The notes under the pieces are model-generated. The model had not been told where the DNA came from. It ran no database searches and saw only the letters and a list, made by a program, of their open reading frames with translations. Below, piece by piece: positions 17,435 through 25,564 of a DNA stretch of 64,000 nucleotides. Source of the stretch: VGTK01 sp046327915. Lineage in GTDB: Bacteria > Desulfobacterota > Binatia > UBA12015. Numbering within the stretch: the stretch's first letter is position 1; each line of letters opens with the position of its first letter. Location of the stretch: positions 372,001 through 436,000 of the forward strand of contig JAXLXO010000002.1 in assembly GCA_046327915.1 (NCBI GenBank), in the 5' to 3' direction. The translations under genes were made by a program, and so were the position numbers.

Positions 17435-19692
17435 CCGCGGCGCCGTCCGCCGCCGCGGACGCGGGCACGGCGCGCCGCGGTGCCGACGCAGCGTCGCGGC
17501 GCGGACACGGCATCGGCACCGTTCTCGCGGCGGCCCTGCTCTACGCGCTCGCGACGCCGTTCGTGCTGCGCCCGTGGTTCCTCGCCCACGACCTGCTGCC
17601 GCACGCAACCGGCGCGATCGGCAGCATGATCGACGCCGACCTCTACCTGAACGTGTGGATCCTGGCGTGGATCGCGCACGCGGCCCTCGTCGATCCGTCG
17701 CGCATCTACGACGGCAACGTCTTCCACCCGGCGGCGAACGCGATCGCGGGCTCCGAGAACATGCTCGCGCACGTCCCGGTCACCGCACCGGCGCTCGCGC
17801 TGAGCGGCAGCGCGCTGGTGCTGCTCAAGGCCTACGTCTTCGAGTGCTTCGTGCTGTCGGGCGTGGCGATGTTCCTCTACGTCCGGCACCACACGCGCAG
17901 CGCGCCGGCCGCGTTCCTCGCCGGCGCCGCCTACACCTTCACGTTCTTCCGCGCGAGCACCATCCCGCAGCCGCAGTACCTCGGCATCCAGTTCCTGCCG
18001 CTCGCGCTGCTGTGCGTGGACCTGTGGCTCGAGCGCCGCCGCGTGCTCTGGCTCGCCGGGCTCGCGCTCGCGATCGGGCTGCAGGCGCTGAGCTGCGTGT
18101 ACGTCGGCTTCTTCACGCTGATCGTCGTGCCGGTGTACGCGCTCGTTCGCCTCCTGTCGGTGCGCGACGGACGCGGTGCGGCCGCGGGCGGACTGGCCGC
18201 CGCGCTCGCCGGCGGCGTCGTGGCGCTCGTGCCCGCGGCCCTGCCCTATCTGCACGCGCGCGCCGAGGGCATGATCCCGCGCCACGACCCGGCGCTGATC
18301 CGCTGGTTCTCGTGGGCGCCGTGGGAGTACGCGTCGTGGGGCTTCCTCGAGCGCGCGGGCCTCGTGCCGGTGACGCTGGTGCTGCTCGACGTCGCGGCGC
18401 GCGCCGTCGCACGTCTGCGCGGCGTGACGCGCGCGCGCTCCGCGACGGACGACGTCGAGCGCGCGCTCTGGCTCGTGGTCCTGACCGGCGTCGTGCTGTC
18501 GGCCGGCCCGTCGCTCGACGTCGCGGGTCTCTCGATCCCGTTGCCGTATCGCGCGCTCTACGAGCTGGTGCCGGGCTTCTCGTCGATCCGCGTGCCGATC
18601 CGCTTCGCGATCGTCGTTGCGGCGGCGCTGGCCGCGCTGTCGGGCTTCGTCGTCGCGCGCTGGACGCGCAGGCTCGACACGCGCGCCGCGCTCGCTCTTG
18701 CGGGTGCACTCGCGCTCGGCTGCGTCGTGAACGCAGCGCCGCGACCGGTTCCCGTCGCAGCGGCCGGTCTCGGCGACGCGGCGCCGCCGGTCTACACGTG
18801 GCTCGCGCGGCAGCCGGGCGACGGCAGCGTGCTCGAGATCCCCGGAACCGCCGGCGGCGACGACGTGGTCGGCAACGCGCGCAGCGGCAAGTACATGGTC
18901 GCCAGCACGATCCACTGGAAGCCGATCGTGAACGGCTGGACCGCCTACCCGCCGCACGTGGCGCAGCTGCTCGCGGCCGCGATCCGCGATCTCCCCGACG
19001 CGCGCGCTCTCGAGCTGCTCGGCCAGGTCTCGGGCCTGGAGTGGATCGTCGTGCACCGCGACCAGCTGCTCTCCGACGACGTCGCGCGCTGGCCGCGCGC
19101 TCCGCTTCCCGGCTTGACGCTCGTGCAGAGCTTCGGCGACACCGACGTCTACCGCGTCGACGCGCGGGCCGCGCGCGACGTGCAGGCGGACGTCGTCGCG
19201 CGCGGCCGCGCGCCGTCGGCGACCACGCTGCAGGGAGCGAGCACCGCGCCGCTGGCACCCGCGTGCCGCGCCGCCGACGTTGCGATCGTCGACGCGCCAC
19301 CGCGCGTCCTGCCGATCCCGGCGGCGCGCCGTGTCCGCGTGCGCGTCACGAACGAGAGCCCGTGCGTCTGGCCCGCGCTCGGCGTGCGCGCGGAGGGGCT
19401 CGTCACGCTGGGCTACCGCTGGACCTCGCCGTCCGGGAAGACCGTGCCATCAGGTGCCGTGTCGCGCCTCCTCGACGACGTCCCGGCGGGCGCCTCCGTC
19501 GACGCGACCATGCTGGTGATGCCGCCGGTCGGCGAGCCAGGAGCCTGGCGCCTCGACGTCGTGCTGCAGCAGGACGGCCTCGACGCGCCGCTCGCGGTCG
19601 CGAGCCGCACCGTCGAGCTGCACGGGCCGTCGGCGGGAGCCGCGGCGAACGTGGCTCCGCGTCAGCGCGGCGAAGCGGGCAGCAGCTCGTAG
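17431..19692 (+). CDS. Polytopic GT-C-like protein with C-terminal Ig-like domain
   Basis: 753 residues from GTG 17431, overlapping the previous stop (GTGA). The first helix is near 27-47; an outer loop carries SMIDADLYLNVWILAWIAHA. About ten or more helices run to about 445, then a soluble portion. The last 120 residues form an Ig-like beta-sandwich of the type found in NBR1-like domains (VTNESPCVWPALGVRAEGL, then GAWRLDVVLQQDG). The proteins at 8761 and 10915 share this overall plan but are not close copies. Probably an extracytoplasmic glycosyltransferase with a carbohydrate- or protein-binding tail. Its 3' end overlaps the convergent gene by 31 bases. Confidence 0.75.
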   Translation: MTAAPSAAADAGTARRGADAASRRGHGIGTVLAAALLYALATPFVLRPWFLAHDLLPHATGAIGSMIDADLYLNVWILAWIAHAALVDPSRIYDGNVFHPAANAIAGSENMLAHVPVTAPALALSGSALVLLKAYVFECFVLSGVAMFLYVRHHTRSAPAAFLAGAAYTFTFFRASTIPQPQYLGIQFLPLALLCVDLWLERRRVLWLAGLALAIGLQALSCVYVGFFTLIVVPVYALVRLLSVRDGRGAAAGGLAAALAGGVVALVPAALPYLHARAEGMIPRHDPALIRWFSWAPWEYASWGFLERAGLVPVTLVLLDVAARAVARLRGVTRARSATDDVERALWLVVLTGVVLSAGPSLDVAGLSIPLPYRALYELVPGFSSIRVPIRFAIVVAAALAALSGFVVARWTRRLDTRAALALAGALALGCVVNAAPRPVPVAAAGLGDAAPPVYTWLARQPGDGSVLEIPGTAGGDDVVGNARSGKYMVASTIHWKPIVNGWTAYPPHVAQLLAAAIRDLPDARALELLGQVSGLEWIVVHRDQLLSDDVARWPRAPLPGLTLVQSFGDTDVYRVDARAARDVQADVVARGRAPSATTLQGASTAPLAPACRAADVAIVDAPPRVLPIPAARRVRVRVTNESPCVWPALGVRAEGLVTLGYRWTSPSGKTVPSGAVSRLLDDVPAGASVDATMLVMPPVGEPGAWRLDVVLQQDGLDAPLAVASRTVELHGPSAGAAANVAPRQRGEAGSSS

Positions 19693-21329
19693 ATGCGCAC
19701 GTGCGGCCCCGGGCGCGATACCGCGCCGAAGCCGTGCGTCGGGATGTAGTAGGCGTCGGCGGGCTCGAAGACCGCGTCCTCGCGCGGGCCGGTGAACGGG
19801 TCGAACTCCGCGACCAGCTTCAGGCGCGGCGCCATCGCGGCGAGCGCCTGCGGATCGACGCGCGACGCGAACAGCGGATGGTCGTGCGCGACCACCCAAG
19901 TCGCACCGGTCGCGTCGATCGACGCCGCATCGAGCTTGCTCCGCACCATCTCGATGCCCGGCGGAGCCGCGGGCTCGCCGTAGCCCCAGAACTCCGTGCC
20001 GACCATCGCGACGCGCGCGCCCTTCGGCAGGTTCTTCTGCAGCCATTCGCTCGCCTGCACGCGCGTGTCGGTGCGCGCGGCGATGGTGTCGTGCGCGACG
20101 ATGCTCGCCAGCGGCTCCGACACGAGTGCCAGCGCCGCGATCGTGAGGAACGCGGCGCGCGCCTGCGCCGCGCCGAGCAGCCGCGCCGCCGCGACCGTCA
20201 TGCCCGCGATCAGGAGCAGCAGCAGCGGCACGATCGGCGTCATGTAGCGCGCGAGCAGCGCCGGGGACGCACCGACGACCAGGAAGTACGACACCGCGCA
20301 CACCACCGAGAGCACCGCGATCGGCTTGCGCGACACGACGCCCCACACCAGCGCCAGAGGCGTCAGCAGAGTCGGCAGCAGGCCCATCCCGTACCGCAGC
20401 GAGAAGTTCGCGTGGTAGAGGTAGCCCGCCCAGAAGCTGGGCGCGGTCGGGATGTCGACCATGCCCTTCGGCACGCCGCCGGTGTCCGCGACCTGCGGGA
20501 ACGCTTGCGGGAAGACGAGCACGACGATGCTCAGCACCTTGTTGCGCGTCTCGGGGTTGAAGAAGAGATCGGGCGAGGTCGCGAGGAAGCTCACCGCCGC
20601 GGCGACTCCAGCGGCGATCGCGGATCCGGGAACGATGCGGCGCCAGCCGCGCGCGTCCGATCCCATCACCGCCGCAACGTACGCGGGCAGGAGCAGCAGC
20701 ACGGCGGGATACTTCATGCCCATCGCGAGCCCGATCACCGCACCGACCAGCGCACCGCGCTGCCACGTCGCGCGCCGCGCGAGCGGCGCCATGCAGCCGA
20801 TCGCGGCGACCACGCCGAGGCTCATCAGCACGTCGGGCTTCGCCGCGTGGCTGTCGCGCGCGTGGATGAAGTCGGTCGCGAGCAGCGCGCCCGCGAGCAG
20901 CGCCGTGCAGCGTCCGAGGTTGCGACGCGCGAACACGACCAGCAGCGCGACCGTCAGGACGCCCGCGACCGCCGACAGTCCACGATCGAGCAGCAGCATC
21001 TGCGCGGGATGGCGCAGGAGGATCGTCGTGTAGTTGCCCGAGGGGAACATCCCGACGAGACGCAGCGCGCGCAGCCCGATCTCGCCCCAGAGCCACGTCA
21101 GGTAGATGTACGCGCTCGGGTAGATGCCGTACTTGAGGTCGAACTTCCCTTCGGCCGGCGCGCCCGCCTGGAAGAGGATCACCTCCTCGTCGGGACGCGT
21201 CATGAGGTGCGGCAGGCCGAGGTCGAGCGCCCAGAAGCGGAGCACGGCCGCGCACAGGACGATCGCGGCGAACGCGAGCCACTCGCCGCGCGACGGTCCG
21301 CCGCCGGATCGCACGTCGTGCCGGTTCAT
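19662..21329 (-). CDS. GT39/ArnT-like polytopic glycosyltransferase
   Basis: 555 residues from ATG 21329. The first helix (about 17-36) is followed by MTRPDEEVILF, with Asp47-Glu48 at the catalytic position of PMT/ArnT-type GT-C enzymes. The next loop reads YPSAYIYLTWLWG, also typical of family 39. About ten further helices reach to about 395, and a periplasmic domain of about 160 residues ends the protein. Family knowledge: these enzymes use polyprenyl-phosphate sugars to glycosylate lipids or proteins at the periplasmic face. The gene lies opposite its neighbours, and its last 31 bases overlap the end of 17431-19692. Confidence 0.85.
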   Translation of the reverse strand: MNRHDVRSGGGPSRGEWLAFAAIVLCAAVLRFWALDLGLPHLMTRPDEEVILFQAGAPAEGKFDLKYGIYPSAYIYLTWLWGEIGLRALRLVGMFPSGNYTTILLRHPAQMLLLDRGLSAVAGVLTVALLVVFARRNLGRCTALLAGALLATDFIHARDSHAAKPDVLMSLGVVAAIGCMAPLARRATWQRGALVGAVIGLAMGMKYPAVLLLLPAYVAAVMGSDARGWRRIVPGSAIAAGVAAAVSFLATSPDLFFNPETRNKVLSIVVLVFPQAFPQVADTGGVPKGMVDIPTAPSFWAGYLYHANFSLRYGMGLLPTLLTPLALVWGVVSRKPIAVLSVVCAVSYFLVVGASPALLARYMTPIVPLLLLLIAGMTVAAARLLGAAQARAAFLTIAALALVSEPLASIVAHDTIAARTDTRVQASEWLQKNLPKGARVAMVGTEFWGYGEPAAPPGIEMVRSKLDAASIDATGATWVVAHDHPLFASRVDPQALAAMAPRLKLVAEFDPFTGPREDAVFEPADAYYIPTHGFGAVSRPGPHVRIYELLPASPR

Positions 21330-21515
21330 CCTGCGTGGTCGGCGAGGCCGGTGCGTGCGTCAGTCATGGGAGCGCGCGGCCGGGGCGCCGCTGTCGCGTT
21401 GTAGGCGGCACCCCTGCTGCGCGCAAGACGGCGCGGCGCGAGGTCGGGACGTCGCCGCGAGCCGCGCGCACACGCTTGCGGGACGCCACCCCCGCCCCCT
21501 ACTCTCCGCGTCACC

Positions 21516-22604
21516 ATGCAGCGATCCGAGCCCGCCCCGAGCGCCGGCATCGTCGGCCCGCGCCGTGCGGCTCCGCGCTGGATCGTCGCCGCGTGCGGGA
21601 TGCTGCTGGCGCTGCTGCTCGCGGAAGCGATCGCGCGCATCGAGGGGCCGCCGGTGTGCGTCGGGCGCGACGGCGTGCTGCTCTCCCCCGACGACGAGGT
21701 CGGCTGGACGTTCACGCCCGGGCTCACGGTCACCGTCGACCCGTGCGCGCCGCCCGGCACGCGCCGCGCATGGACCGCGCCGGTCGCGATCAACGAGCAG
21801 GGCCTGCACGACCAGCCGTGGCCGTACGCGAAGCCTGCGGGCGAAGTCCGCGTGCTGCTGCTCGGCAACGAGGTCGCGGACGGCGTCGGCATCGCGCGCG
21901 CGGACCGCCTGTCGGTGCGGCTCGCGCACCTCACCGACCGCACGCGCGGCGCGCGCGTCGCGGCGATCAACGGCCTGATCCCGGGCTACGGCCCCGCCGA
22001 GTCGCTGCGCTTCCTCGAGAAGCGTGGCGTCAAGTACGCGCCCGACGTGGTGGTGCTGCTGGTCGATCCCGAGCGTGATCTCGCGGCAGCCCTCGACCCG
22101 CCCGAGATGCAGGCGGTCGCGGCCGACATCCCGCCCGCGAGCGGGCTGCTCGCGCTGTCGGCGAGCGCGCGCTGGCTCGCGGGCCGGCCCGCGGAGACGC
22201 CGTCGCGCGCGATCCGCATCGACGAGCCCGATCCGATCGGCGGCGATGCCGACCGCGCGCGGGCGCAGCAGCAGCTGGTGACGCTGGTGCGGCGGATCGC
22301 CGACGCGAGCCGCACCGCCGGCGCGCAGTTCGCGATCGCGATCGCACCGCGCTGCCCGCTGCAGACGGGGGCCCCGGCCGGCGCGAGCTTCTGCAGCGCG
22401 CTCGACGGCATCGCGCCGTGCGTGGACCTCGGACCGGTGTTCGCGGATCTCGCCGCGACCAAGCCCGGTCCGAGCGAGCTGTGCCTGCCCGGACAGCCGC
22501 GCTGGGGCCGCGACGCGCACTTCCTCGCGAGCCACAAGATCTGGGACACGCTCGGCGCGAGCAGCCTGTGGCCGCCGCACGTGGTCCGCGGACACCGCCT
22601 GTGA
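21516..22604 (+). CDS. Degenerate SGNH-hydrolase-like membrane-anchored protein
   Basis: 362 residues from ATG 21516 with one N-terminal membrane anchor (about 23-41). The rest resembles the SGNH/GDSL proteins encoded next to MBOAT acyltransferases (AlgX/AlgJ-like): a VRVLLLGNEVADGVGI block, INGLIPGYGPAESLRFLEKRG, and a late GRDAHFLASHKIWD. The normal GDSxTxG nucleophile block reads G-N-E-V-A-D-G, so the catalytic Ser position is Glu119 and the preceding Asp is Asn118. It therefore looks catalytically dead by the classical mechanism and may instead bind polymer or partner. The following MBOAT gene starts inside its stop (GTGA), supporting a two-protein O-acylation machine. Confidence 0.75.
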   Translation: MQRSEPAPSAGIVGPRRAAPRWIVAACGMLLALLLAEAIARIEGPPVCVGRDGVLLSPDDEVGWTFTPGLTVTVDPCAPPGTRRAWTAPVAINEQGLHDQPWPYAKPAGEVRVLLLGNEVADGVGIARADRLSVRLAHLTDRTRGARVAAINGLIPGYGPAESLRFLEKRGVKYAPDVVVLLVDPERDLAAALDPPEMQAVAADIPPASGLLALSASARWLAGRPAETPSRAIRIDEPDPIGGDADRARAQQQLVTLVRRIADASRTAGAQFAIAIAPRCPLQTGAPAGASFCSALDGIAPCVDLGPVFADLAATKPGPSELCLPGQPRWGRDAHFLASHKIWDTLGASSLWPPHVVRGHRL

Positions 22605-23920
22605 GCCTCGCCGAGCTTGCACCGAAGATCGCCGCCGAGCTCGCGGACTTCCGCCTCGGCAGCTGGGAGGCGCGGCACAGCCTGTTCGCGCACTACGCGC
22701 TCTACGGCGCGCTGCTCGCGGCGATCGGCGTCGCCGGCGCGCCGCTGCCGCGCGTCGCGCGCGAGTGGCTGCTGGTCGCGCTGTGCGCGGCGAGCCTCGC
22801 GATCCTCGGCTCGCCGTGGCTCGCGCTGCTGGCGGTCGCGTACTCGCTCGTCCTGCACGCGGTGGTCGAGCGCGTGCAGGGCACGGCCGGTGTCGCCGTG
22901 TCGTGGGCATTGCTCCTCGCGCTGGCGGCGTATCCGGCGCTGCTGCCCGAGGACGCGTTCACCGGCAACACCGGCTCGATGCGCGAGTTCTGGTCGTTCG
23001 CGACCAACGTGTGGTGGCTGCGCTGCATCGCCTACGTCGTCGACCGGCGCTCGCGCGGCACGACGCGGCGCACGCTGCGCGAGTTCCTGCTCGCGACGCT
23101 CTTCTTCCCGACGTTCGTCAACGGACCGGTCGAGACCACCGAGCAGATGGCCGCGCACGCGACGCGCGGTCCCGCCGTGCGGACCTTCGACGAGCTGCGC
23201 GCGTACGGCGCGATCGTGCTGCGCTCGGCGGGACGCTTCGCGTGGGGTGTCGCGAAGGTCCTGGTCGCGACCTTCTACTTGTCGCAGTCGAACGAGACCA
23301 TCTTCGCGACCGGCGGACAGGTCGTGTCGCACCCGCGCCTGTGGCTCTGGCCGATCGAGCTCTACACGACGTTCTACGTCGTGTTCTCCGGCTGGACCGA
23401 CATCGCGCTCGCGCTGGCGCGTCCGCTCGGCTTCGAGGTGCAGGAGAACTTCGACCGCCCGTGGCGGTCGCGCAACGTCGCCGAGTTCTGGCGGCGCTGG
23501 CACATGTCGTTCGGCGTCTGGCTGCGGTCGTACGTGTACATCCCGCTCGGCGGCAATCGCCGCCACGCGTCGCTGAACGTGCTGATCACGTTCCTCGCGA
23601 GCGGGCTGTGGCACGTGTGGGGCGCGTTGAAGGTCCTCGGGCTGCAGGGCTACGGGCCGGCCGCGTGGCTCGGCTTCGTGGTGTGGGGCTTGATGAACGG
23701 CCTCGCCGTCGTCGCCGGACGCTGGTGGAACGAGGCGCCCGCGCTCGAGCCGGTGCGCGCGGCGCTGCGCGACCATCTGCCGCGCCGCGTGCGCCATCAC
23801 GCCGCGCAGGCGTTCGCGTTCGGCTTCGTGGCGCTCGCGTGGGTACCGTTCTTCCTGCCGCCCTGGGTCGACGTCGACGCCTGCTGGCGAATCCTGCTGC
23901 GCATGGTTTTCCTCGGCTGA
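22601..23920 (+). CDS. MBOAT-family membrane O-acyltransferase
   Basis: 439 residues from GTG 22601, coupled by GTGA to the upstream SGNH-like gene. About ten membrane helices. MBOAT hallmarks are present: FFPTFVNGPVE, NFDRPWRSRNVAEFWRRWHM, YVYIPLGGNRR and the conserved histidine in FLASGLWHVWG. The family moves acyl groups, usually acetyl, from a cytoplasmic donor to extracellular polysaccharide, as AlgI does for alginate or DltB for teichoic acid. Here the target is probably the glycan made by the surrounding enzymes. The length is a little short of AlgI but no key block is missing. Confidence 0.92.
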   Translation: MSLAELAPKIAAELADFRLGSWEARHSLFAHYALYGALLAAIGVAGAPLPRVAREWLLVALCAASLAILGSPWLALLAVAYSLVLHAVVERVQGTAGVAVSWALLLALAAYPALLPEDAFTGNTGSMREFWSFATNVWWLRCIAYVVDRRSRGTTRRTLREFLLATLFFPTFVNGPVETTEQMAAHATRGPAVRTFDELRAYGAIVLRSAGRFAWGVAKVLVATFYLSQSNETIFATGGQVVSHPRLWLWPIELYTTFYVVFSGWTDIALALARPLGFEVQENFDRPWRSRNVAEFWRRWHMSFGVWLRSYVYIPLGGNRRHASLNVLITFLASGLWHVWGALKVLGLQGYGPAAWLGFVVWGLMNGLAVVAGRWWNEAPALEPVRAALRDHLPRRVRHHAAQAFAFGFVALAWVPFFLPPWVDVDACWRILLRMVFLG

Positions 23921-23943
23921 GCCGATCGACGGGCAAGGCGACG

Positions 23944-24714
23944 ATGCACGACAACGATCACGACGAGTTCCTCGCCGGACAGCGCGCGCACTTCACGGAG
24001 GCCGACGCCGACCACTTCGCGTGGCAGACCAGCGGACCCGGCTTCGCGGAGCGCGAGGGCGCGTTCGTGCGCGAGCTGCTCGCCGGAACCGACCGTCCGC
24101 TGCTCGAGATCGGCTGCGGCGAGGGCGCGAACCTGCTGCACCTCGGCGCCGAGCGCGATGCGGGCGGGCCCGTCGGCGGCGTGCGGCGGATCGGCATCGA
24201 CGCGTTCGCGCGCAAGCTCGCATTCGCGGCGCGCCACGTGCCGTCGGCGCGCTTCGCCTGCGCCGACGCGGGACGCCTGCCCTTCCGCGACGGCGCGTTC
24301 GCGACCGTGCTGATCCGCGACCTGCTGCACCACCTGCCCGAGCCGCGCGCGACCATCGCCGAGGCGTGCCGCGTGCTGCGTCCGGGCGGGACGTTCGTGC
24401 TGGTCGAGCCCAACGCGCGCAACCCGCTCATCCGCCTGCAGATGACGCTGGTGCCCGCGGAGCGCGGGGCCGCGCGCTCGGACGAGGCGTGGCTGCGCGC
24501 GCTCCTCCACGGCCAGCCGCTCGAGCGCCTCGCGCTGCGTCCCGCGGCGGCGCTGCCGCTCGATCGCGTGGTCCTGCACCACCGCTTCGGATCGCCGCGT
24601 CTCGGCAACAGCCGCGCGGTGCTGGGCGCGCTCGCGGCGGTCGAGCGCCTCGCCGCGCGGACCCTACCGCACTCCCGCTGGTCCTATCTGATCGCCACCG
24701 CGCGACGGTCCTGA
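23944..24714 (+). CDS. Class I SAM-dependent methyltransferase
   Basis: 256 residues from ATG 23944, 23 bases after the MBOAT stop. Core motifs: LLEIGCGEGANLLHL as SAM loop, an acidic strand-2 residue in RIGIDAFAR, DAGRLPFRDGAFATVLIRDLLHHLPEP as motifs II-III and GGTFVLVEPNARNP at strand 5. No additional domain. The genome segment carries at least six such enzymes scattered between glycosyltransferases, so methylation of a sugar or lipid-linked intermediate is likely but unproven. Confidence 0.88.
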   Translation: MHDNDHDEFLAGQRAHFTEADADHFAWQTSGPGFAEREGAFVRELLAGTDRPLLEIGCGEGANLLHLGAERDAGGPVGGVRRIGIDAFARKLAFAARHVPSARFACADAGRLPFRDGAFATVLIRDLLHHLPEPRATIAEACRVLRPGGTFVLVEPNARNPLIRLQMTLVPAERGAARSDEAWLRALLHGQPLERLALRPAAALPLDRVVLHHRFGSPRLGNSRAVLGALAAVERLAARTLPHSRWSYLIATARRS

Positions 24715-24801
24715 AGCCCGTCCACGCCGCCGCCGCACGCGTCCGCGGCGGGCCGACGTGCTGGCACCGCGCTGGGCGATATGCGACCTTGCTCACCTCG
24801 C

Positions 24802-25527
24802 ATGCGCGTCCTCGTCGTCACCCCGACCTACAACGAGCGCGACAACCTCGAAGCGCTCTGCGCCGCGGTCCTCGCCTCGCCCATCCACGCCGACTACATG
24901 ATCGTCGACGACAACTCGCCCGACGGCACGGGCCAGCTGGCCGACGAGCTGTCGGCGAAGGAGCCGCGCATCAAGGTCCTGCACCGCCCCGGCAAGATGG
25001 GGCTCGGCAGCGCCTACCGCCAGGCCTTCGGGCGCGCCCTCGCCGACGGCTACGACGCCGTGATCTCGATGGACGGCGACTGGTCGCACGACCCGCAGTA
25101 CCTGCCAGACCTCGTCGCCGGTGCCGCCAACGCCGACCTCGTCATCGGCTCGCGCTACCTCAACGGCATCAGCGTGGTGAACTGGGATCTGTCGCGGCTG
25201 ATCATGAGCCAGGTCGCGAACACCTACGCGCGCGTCGTGACCGGCATGCCGTTCCGCGACTGCACCAGCGGCTTCCAGTGCCTGACGTCGCGCGCGCTCG
25301 CGGCGATCGGCCTCGAGTCGATCCGCACCGACGGTTACTCGTTCCTCGTCGAGCTCAAGTACCGCGTCGTGCACGCCGGGCTTCACGGCGTCGAGGTGCC
25401 GATCGTGTTCACGCAGCGGCGGGCCGGCACGTCGAAGATCTCGAAGGCCGAGATCGGCCGCTCGATGATCACGCCGTGGAAGATGCGCCTCGGCTTCTGG
25501 GACGGCGGCCCGCGCACGCGCGCTTGA
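24802..25527 (+). CDS. Polyprenol monophosphomannose-synthase-like GT2 (DPM1 type)
   Basis: 241 residues from ATG 24802, chosen because MRVLVVTPTYNERDN is the canonical DPM1 N-terminus; an in-frame ATG seven codons upstream (24781) is possible. Motifs: IVDDNSPDGTG, SMDGDWSHDP with the metal-binding acidic residues, and GSRYLNG. The DCTSGFQCLTSRAL and QRRAGTSKISKAEI segments are typical of polyprenol-phosphate-mannose synthases. It would load a sugar, probably mannose or a similar hexose, from an NDP-sugar onto polyprenyl phosphate at the cytoplasmic face, feeding GT-C transferases such as the convergent neighbour at 25565. A paralogue lies at 36744. Confidence 0.9.
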   Translation: MRVLVVTPTYNERDNLEALCAAVLASPIHADYMIVDDNSPDGTGQLADELSAKEPRIKVLHRPGKMGLGSAYRQAFGRALADGYDAVISMDGDWSHDPQYLPDLVAGAANADLVIGSRYLNGISVVNWDLSRLIMSQVANTYARVVTGMPFRDCTSGFQCLTSRALAAIGLESIRTDGYSFLVELKYRVVHAGLHGVEVPIVFTQRRAGTSKISKAEIGRSMITPWKMRLGFWDGGPRTRA

Positions 25528-25564
25528 CGCCGCCTGCCGGCGCGGCTGGCGGAGGCTTCGCGCG

